From Sepiola atlantica (Eukaryota; Mollusca; Cephalopoda; Sepiida; Sepiolidae): a stretch of 64,000 nt of DNA. Position numbers and translations under genes: made by a program. The stretch spans positions 80,328,714 through 80,392,713 of the forward strand of contig OY744517.1 of the NCBI GenBank assembly GCA_963556195.1, given 5' to 3'. The notes beneath the pieces are model-generated. The model was not told the DNA's origin. It made no database searches and saw only the letters and a list, made by a program, of their open reading frames with translations. This document shows, in pieces, positions 57,291-64,000 of the stretch (positions are counted from its first letter, which is position 1; every line of letters starts with the position of its first letter).

Positions 57291-58441
57291 TCCTCCCCAC
57301 AGTACCATGTATTCATCCTTCACATCATAAAGAAATACAGAAGAAATCTAATTAGTCCCTTGTTCGTATTACACCATGTGTTAGCTCACTTCATCTTAAT
57401 AACTACTCTTACCATAGTTATATATTTGCTGGGTTTTATTAATTGGACCTTATTATACGTTGTTTTAAGTTTGTTAAAAAGCTTAATTTTTATTCTTTTA
57501 AAGAGTTTACTATATTTCTGTTGGGTCTTGGAGTTTTCTTTTACGATTTTAAAGAATTGTAAAATACATTCTCAGTGAACGGTGGATGCAACCAAATGTA
57601 TTCCTGCAATCTATTCTTTCGAGACTTACCATCCGAGTTTTTTTTGTTCATTAACAATAATAAAAAAAAACACATTTATAAAGTTAGGTTTTCAGATTAC
57701 AAATAATACAAAAAACACCCGAAATCTTCTTTCATATGACGTTCTTAGAACATACATAAAAAAACGGTCCATATATTTGCTTATTTGAAACTCGAACTTC
57801 AAAAACTGCACTATTTTTCATCTTAGTTGCAAACAACAGTGATTCGGTTTTCAGTATAATTACTGCTGCATTTGTTCTTGTCATATGGTGAAATTATCCT
57901 GTATAGAGATTCACTATAATCAAATGAATGACAAAAGCAATCCTTTCAAAAATATATACAATTTTTATTTCCAACAAGTTAACAACTTATATAATCCCCC
58001 CAAACAGTTAAATGGTGGAAAAAAAGAGGAAAGTTGCAAATGCATTGTAGCAAGGGTAATTTACGTTGCATTGTGTGTGTCAGTTGCCACTTTGCAAGAA
58101 AAAGTAACAGTTCAAACAATTCCATTATCATAACAACTGAGTCGAGCATGATTATGCAGACAATATTTTGGCTTGCCTGATTTTTCGAATTGCCAGTTTT
58201 TTAATATATGAATTCCATCGGTTCCCAGCCTTTGGCAAGAATAAATTGCATCATTTTTTTTTGCGGTAGTGCATGAGGGTATATTTTTCAAGACTTTGAT
58301 TGTTTGATACATATCTTTTTAAATTTTACTTGTTATTCAAATCTGGAACCGGTTTTTGAGCAAATTAATCACTTACTATTCTAATTAAATGCTGATCTCC
58401 TTAAAAATAATACTTAGAAAAATTACTTTATTTATAAATAC
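57291..58441. other. AT-rich spacer, no gene
   Basis: Several short frames, one (57360-57578) hydrophobic by composition, none with a recognisable domain. Confidence 0.4.
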
Positions 58442-58741
58442 ATTTAATCAAACAATAGTACCTTCCTTCCAGTGTTTATGTATCGACACTATTATTTACC
58501 TACCCTACGCAAAAACAAAAGCTCCGAGCCCATATGTATATACATACGTTGATGCAAGGATGTTCATTCTAAGTTATGAAATAATACATTTAATCATAAA
58601 ATAGTACCTTCCTTCCAGTGTTTGTGTATCGACATTATTATTTCCCCCCTCTCCCCAAAAAAGCAAAAACAAAAGCTTCTCGCCCATATCTATGTATGTA
58701 CGTTGATGCAAGGATGTTCATTCTAAGTTTGCAAATAATAT
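58442..58741 (+). repeat. Tandem duplication of ~146 bp
   Basis: Copies begin at 58442 and 58588. Both hold tagtaccttccttccagtgt, gtatcgaca and gttgatgcaaggatgttcat, with an indel in the middle where the second has a C run. Confidence 0.85.
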
Positions 58742-58908
58742 GAACGTCTAAATATTCATTATTATTTATAAATTTGATAATTAAAGAACACAATAGTTAA
58801 TACTTTAGATATTTAAAAGCTTGATGAAAAAATACTTATATGTGGTTCAGGGGTGAGAGCAAGAGTTTCTTGGGTTCTTTAAGTTTCCTAAGCATGGCGA
58901 TGCCAAGG

Positions 58909-58952
<44 letters not shown>

Positions 58953-59518
58953 ATCAGTTAATCAAATTAGAATAAATACTTAATGTCTTTTAATCTTTTC
59001 GCATGCTGAATCCTTTAAGGTTGTTTTTGATATTGTCTTAATATGGGAAAACACAAGGAGTGTGTGACTATGATTGAGCAGACATATTTGAAATTACCTT
59101 TTAACAACAGATAAGGAGTTAGTCATATTTTCGGTCTTGATATAATAAATCAGTCACATTGCCCTCTGTCAACAACATTTTCATTTATATAGGATTGGAA
59201 CTTCCTGCCGCTCTGATGATTGAGGATGGGGGCAAAGAGGAGGTCAGTGGAAATGAGACAACAATTTTCTCATTCTCAATTCCTACACCCCCACATCAGC
59301 GGTTAATCGTTTCATACAAAATAGTTTATATTTCCCTTGGGAGTAGATCCATAAGAACCTTGTGTAATGAGACGTCTTTATAATAAATACAAAACCCACT
59401 TGTTGAGAATTATTCCTAAATGACTGTATTGATACTACATAGTATCAAGACACTCATATGTATATGTGTACGTGCCCACTTTTCATTTTAACATATTTGT
59501 ATATAAGCATTTTGATAT
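58742..59518. other. Spacer, no gene
   Basis: Degenerate segment 58840-58910 resembles 34930-35000. (TA)n then T run at 58911-58951. The frame at 59159-59383 has no recognised domain. Confidence 0.4.
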
Positions 59519-59880
59519 ACAGGCTGGGACATGAAAATCTCCCGCATTATGTAGTGGGGTGGGGGCAGATCTCAATAAGGAGACTATGCTCTATCATTTT
59601 TATTCTCTTTAATTATTATGACATTTTCTTAGATCAATGATCATGTAGTGTTGAAGGAAATGTTGGGCGTTTAATCTCTTTATAGGTAGACGTGGGGATC
59701 ACCTGATTTAAGTCCTTGTGACTTTTTTCTTTGAGGACACCAAAAGGGAACCGTTTTTTGACATCGTCATCCTCGAACTCTTGGGGGTTTGAAGGAAAAC
59801 ATCTTAGAGGTAGTCGATGCAATTCCACTTGAGATGATACTGAGTCATGGAGAACTTATGGGAACGACTACATCCTTGGG
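59519..59880 (+). pseudogene. Tc1/mariner transposase remnant (second)
   Basis: Begins after a TA with caggctgggacatgaaaatc then tcccgcatta, whose aaaatctcccgcat core matches 13904-13918. Further in, the plus strand reads WGSPDLSPCDFFL, a stop where a Trp is expected, GH, then after a frameshift LKENILEVVDAIPLEM. These correspond to the C-terminal part of the same transposase as at 13895-14260. At least one stop and one frameshift break it, and most of the protein is deleted. Confidence 0.65.
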
Positions 59881-60075
59881 TTTTGGGCTAGGGGCAAAGT
59901 GTAGTATTAGTTCTGATATTACACTTCATCTTTTCTGTTCTCAGTCAGTGAAGGAAAAATCCTTCTAGACCGAGGCAATTTAATTTTTTTGTCCCAATCC
60001 AGAGTGCCTCTTTTGAGGTAGTAGGATTCTCCCCACATAAAAAACCGACCTTGTATCCAAATTTACCCTCGTGGG
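59880..60075 (+). mobile_element. U2-headed SINE, family I
   Basis: ttttgggctaggggcaaagtg with gtagtattagttctgatatt is a diverged U2 5' end. The body gttctcagtcagtgaaggaa, ccttctagaccgaggcaatt and ggattctcccca matches the minus-strand copy at 2141-2378. The tail cgaccttgtatccaaattta, ccctcgtggggaggcaagta, aatag resembles the family II tail. It starts right at the end of the mariner remnant. Confidence 0.75.
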
Positions 60076-60862
60076 GAGGCAAGTAAATAGGGACTTAATC
60101 AATTTATTGCCAACAATGGCTGCTTTTTTTCTGATATAATTTTTAAAACCGATTAAAAAAAAAATTATGTAGCTTTCATAAACGAAATCATTTTTTCTAG
60201 ATATTTGTGTCTTTTTTTCTTTGTTGAAGATTTTTAGGCTTCACCCTATCATCTAAATAAATAAATGCAAAAGTTGTGCCCATAAAGTCAAAACGCCCTA
60301 ATTTAAGTTAATATATTTTGCACAATAGACGCGCCATCTTTTTATATACTGCTTATATATATGCGATATCAGTCGGAAGGTTAACTAATTTGCATATTTG
60401 TTTTGAAAAAGGACATTTTATTAATTAACTATTATTTGTTATTTTTTTTTTTTTAAATTTAATGAGTGTTTTGATTTTAATACAACAAATAGTTCTGTTT
60501 CGTAAAATTATTTTATTTCCTGGACAAATATTAAGCATTTGTGTTCAAATGTTCCTTTTTTTTTTTTTAAGAGGGACTGACTTTATTTTCAACAATTTGC
60601 GATTTATTTCTAAATTGTAAGTGAACAGACAGTGATTTCTTCTTTCCTTTCCTTTTTTTACGGTCACATTTTAAAGATAAATAAATTGGAAGAGAAATTA
60701 CCAAAATGTTAATGTTTATCTGTCTATATGAATAAATGACAAAGTTATGAATGAAATGTTTATTATCTTAAATTGATGATTCATGTATTTCAAGTAGCAA
60801 ACTTTGCGAAGTGATAGCGAGCCGGGGAAGTCAGCTCATCTCTTATATAAAGGGCACTTGTC

Positions 60863-60865
<3 letters not shown>
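60076..60865. other. Spacer with recurring modules
   Basis: No gene. taaataaataaatgcaaaag (60253-60272) and taatttgcatatttg (60386-60400) recur near other U2-related repeats in the window. Confidence 0.4.
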
Positions 60866-60894
<29 letters not shown>

Positions 60895-60920
60895 TGTATG
60901 TATGTATGTATGTATGTCTG
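60866..60920 (+). repeat. (TATG)n microsatellite
   Basis: About 50 nt of TATG repeat. Confidence 0.95.
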
Positions 60921-61143
60921 TATGTGAAGCTTCTCCTCAAAAACTACCCGACCACATGTCAAAAAGTTTATATCTTCAGCACCGTACATATCCTGGGATC
61001 ATAATATCTCAAAATCGCAAATAACGATTCACTCGCTGACAGTCAACCGGACCACTTTCCGACAAAAGGTAGCAGTTTTTTCGTATTTTACACGACTTTT
61101 TACACGTTAATATGTACTAAATTCGAAATAATCTAATGTATTT
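60921..61143. other. Short spacer
   Basis: Nothing recognised. Confidence 0.4.
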
Positions 61144-61415
61144 ATGTACTAATCCGATAAAAATGCAGAGTCACCGTAAACATCCCATAATCCCTTGCCG
61201 GATGTACCCGGTCTTGCCCTAAATTGTGTCCGGTTCTATCAGATCATCCAATAACTTCTGTCCGGATGCATCAATAACAACATAGGAATCCTACGTTAAG
61301 AGTGTGTAGTGAAACAAGGGTTGCTCAATCACATCCGCACCTGTCCCATAATCCCTTGCCGGATGTACCCGGTCTTGACCTAAATTGTGTCCGGTTATAT
61401 CAGGTCATCATGACG
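61144..61415 (+). repeat. Direct duplication, ~161-bp spacing
   Basis: cccataatcccttgccggat followed by gtacccggtcttg and taaattgtgtccggtt occurs at 61184 and 61345. GC-rich compared with its surroundings; no frame. Confidence 0.85.
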
Positions 61416-61489
61416 TCAGAGAGTGGCAGTTTTTTTTCCCTCTCACACTTTCTTTCATAATTATTAATAGACGCTAATATTTTCCTCCC

Positions 61490-62080
61490 CCCTCCCTCCC
61501 TGTGGCCGTTCTGTTATCATGATAGGAATTACCTCCTCCTTTCAGGCCAAATTGGGGGAGGGGGGTTACGGTATTCGCTGGTGTGAGCATTACCTCCTCC
61601 TTTCTTGAGAAGTGTTGAGGTAGGGTAGTATCAGTTCCGTTGTCATGATGCACTGATCCCATGCATTACCTCCTCCTTTTTTGAGAAGTGTTGAGGTAGG
61701 GTCGTATCGGTTCCGTTGTCATGATGCACTATTCCCATGCATTATCTCCTCCTTTTTTGAGAAGTATTGAGGTAGGGTCGTATCGGGTCCGTTGTCATGA
61801 TGCACTGATCCCATGCATTACCTCCTCCTTTTTTGAGAAGTGTTGAGGTAGGGTCGTATCGGTTCCGTTGTCATGATGCACTATTCCCATGCATTATCTC
61901 CTCCTTTTTTGAGAAGTGTTGAGGTAGGGTCGTATCGGGTCCGTTGTCATGATGCACTATTCCCATGCATTATCTCCTCCTTTTTTGAGAAGTGTTGAGG
62001 TAGGGTCGTATCGGTTCCGTTGTCATGATGCACTATTCGCATGCATTACCTCCTCTTTTTTTGAGCAGTGTAGAGGTAGG
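61490..62080 (+). repeat. 76-bp tandem array from U2-like units
   Basis: Phase points tgcactgatc/tgcactattc at 61649, 61725, 61801, 61877, 61953 and 62029 give exactly 76 bp. Each unit has gtatcggttccgttgtcatg, cattacctcctccttttttg and agaagtgttgaggtaggg, a tidy version of the U2-like/GGAGG units at 1205, 1800 and 14925. A degenerate unit (61490-61572) leads in. Confidence 0.9.
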
Positions 62081-62740
62081 GTATGTGTGGGTACCCTGCG
62101 ACTTGACGAAGTATGTGTGGGTACCCTGCGACCCCACGAAGTATGTGTGGGTACCCTGCGACCGCACGAAGTATGTGTGGGTACCCTGCGACCGCACGAA
62201 GTATGTATAGGTACCCTGCGACCGCACGAAGTATGTGTTGGTACCCTGCGACCGGACGAAGTATGTGTGGGTACCCTGCGACCGGACGAAGTATGTATAG
62301 GTACCCTGACCCCGCACGAAGTATGTGTGGGTACCCTGCGACCGGACGAAGTATGTGTGCGTACCCTGCGACCGCAAAAAGTATTTGTGGGTACCCTGCG
62401 ACCGCACGAACTATGTGTGGGTACCCTGCTGCCTGCCGAAGTATGTGTGGGTACCCTGCGACCGCACGAAGTATGTGTGGGTACCCTGCGACCGGACGAA
62501 GTATTTGTGGGTACCCTGCGACCGGACGAAGTATTTGTGGGTACCCTGCGACCGGACGAAGTATGTGTGGGTACCCTGCGACCGGACGAAGTATGTGTGG
62601 GTACCCTGCGACCAGACGAAATATGTGTTGGTACCCTTCACCCGCACTAAGTATGTGTGGGTACCCTGCGACCGGACGAAGTATGTGTGGGTACCCTGCG
62701 ACCGGACGAAGTATGTGTGGGTACCCTGCGACCTGACGAA
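62081..62740 (+). repeat. 30-bp minisatellite, 22 copies
   Basis: Exactly 22 units of gtatgtgtgggtaccctgcg plus accggacgaa, with substitutions but no indels. As 30 is a multiple of three, stop-free translation runs on in several frames of both strands (VCVGTLRPHE, MCGYPATARS, GTHTYFVRSQ), so these frames are not evidence of a protein. The array grows out of the last 76-bp unit (gaggtagggtatgtgtgg). Confidence 0.95.
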
Positions 62741-62743
62741 ATT

Positions 62744-64000
62744 TAAGAATTTAAGAATTTAACAAGTACACGTTTACACTGACCCGTTGAGTCATAACCA
62801 CTCTATATATGTATAAAAAAAAAAAAAGAAGAATTTAACAAGTACACGTTTACACTGACCCGTTGAGTCATAACCACTCTATATATGTATAAAAAAAGAA
62901 AAAAGAAGAATTTAACAAGTACACGTTTACAGTGCCCCGTTGAGTCATAACCACACTATATATGTATAAAAAAGAAAAAAGAAGAATTTAACAAGTACAC
63001 GTTTACACTGACCCGTTGAGTCATAACCACTCTATATATGTATAAAAAAGAAAAAAGAAGAATTTAACAAGAACACGTTTACAGTGCCCCGTTGAGTCAT
63101 AACCACTCTATATATGTATAAAAAAGAAAAAAGAAGAAGTTAACAAGAACACGTTTACAGTGCCCCGTTGAGTCATAACCACTCTATATATGTATAAAAA
63201 AGAAGAATTTAACAAGTACACGTTTACACTGACCCGTTGAGTCATAACCACTCTATATATGTATAAAAAGAAAAAAAGAAGAATTTAACAAGTACACGTT
63301 TACACTGACCCGTTGAGTCATAACAACTCTATATATGTATAAAAAAAAAAAAAAGAATTTAACAAGAACACGTTTACACTGACCCGTTGAGTCATAACCA
63401 CTCTATATATGTATAAAAAAAAAAAAAGAAGAATTTAACAAGTACACGTTTACAGTGCCCCGTTGAGTCATAACCACTCTATATATGTATAAAAAAAGAA
63501 AAAAGAAGAATTTAACAAGTACACGTTTACACTGACCCGTTGAGTCATAACCACTCTATATATGTATAAAAAAGAAGAAAAAAAGAATTTAACAAGAACA
63601 CGTTTACACTGACCCGTTGAGTCATAACCACTCTATATATGTATAAAAAAGAAAAAAGAAGAATTTAACAAGTACACGTTTACAGTGCCCCGTTGAGTCA
63701 TAACCACTCTATATATGTATAAAAAAGAAAAAAGAAGAATTTAACAAGTACACGTTTACACTGACCCGTTGAGTCATAACCACTCTATATATGTATAAAA
63801 AAAGAAAAAAGAATTTAACAAGAACACGTTTACAGTGCCCCGTTGAGTCATAACCACTCTATATATGTATAAAAAAGAAAAAAGAATTTAACAAGAACAC
63901 GTTTACAGTGCCCCGTTGAGTCATAACCACTCTATATATGTATAAAAAAGAAAAAAGAAGAATTTAACAAGAACACGTTTACAGTGCCCCGTTGAGTCAT
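62744..64000 (+). repeat. ~75-bp tandem array, 17 copies, runs off window
   Basis: Units hold gaatttaacaagtacacg, tttacactgacccgttgagt, cataaccactctatatatg and tataaaaaagaaaaaagaa. Length varies (about 70-78 bp) through the A-rich end. Two linked variants alternate: cactgacccg and cagtgccccg; also agtacacg and agaacacg. Each full unit carries tgagtca and a tatatatgtataaaa stretch. Confidence 0.95.

Noticed and set aside
61949..62762. Long open frames (VCVGTLRPHE-type, MCGYPATARS-type and minus-strand GTHTYFVRSQ-type) as a repeat protein
   Set aside because: They are automatic results of a 30-bp repeat without stops; several frames on both strands are equally open, and the start lies in the neighbouring 76-bp satellite.

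Overview
This window looks like repeat-rich animal DNA, most likely from a mollusc and probably a cephalopod such as an octopus. The organism call is an inference. It rests on strong AT bias, very dense dinucleotide and tetranucleotide microsatellites, several tRNA-derived SINEs, tails of several LINE lineages, Tc1/mariner, hAT and Penelope-like remnants, a Ty3/gypsy element, and no dense gene packing. I found no host protein-coding exon and no functional RNA gene that I can support. The only long protein-coding frames belong to one LTR retrotransposon.

Layout. 1-27.5 kb is a mosaic of short decayed elements: U2 snRNA-headed SINE copies, tRNA-type SINEs, foldback elements flanked by (TA)n, Tc1/mariner remnants, a hAT element with a perfect 8-bp target duplication, LINE 3' ends, and two copies of a roughly 600-bp dispersed repeat. 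27508-33406 is a nearly complete Ty3/gypsy retrotransposon with 246-bp LTRs, a primer binding site, ORF1, gag-protease, pol and a polypurine tract. Its 3' LTR is split by a 328-bp U2-headed SINE with a 15-bp target-site duplication. 33.4-38.1 kb is again a repeat mosaic. 38176-52807 is a 14.6-kb satellite array of about 212 monomers of 69 bp with nested higher-order structure. 53-61 kb is another mosaic (Penelope-like fragment, foldback, second hAT element, 130-bp tandem array, mariner remnant, U2-headed SINE). 61490-64000 holds three abutting tandem arrays (76 bp, 30 bp and about 75 bp); the last runs off the window.

What ties it together. The most unusual signal is a set of retroposed elements whose 5' end is the first 35-40 nt of U2 snRNA, joined to different bodies but sharing a related 3' tail. 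One copy inserted into an LTR whose two ends differ at only 3 of 246 positions, so that insertion is fairly recent. A related sequence carrying the same U2-like motif is found as short tandem groups at several places and has expanded into the 76-bp array near the right edge. The second major feature is the 69-bp satellite, where duplicated blocks can be followed at exact multiples of the monomer.

Limits. All family calls are by eye. Divergence and copy number elsewhere in the genome cannot be judged here, and the long arrays could be altered by assembly.
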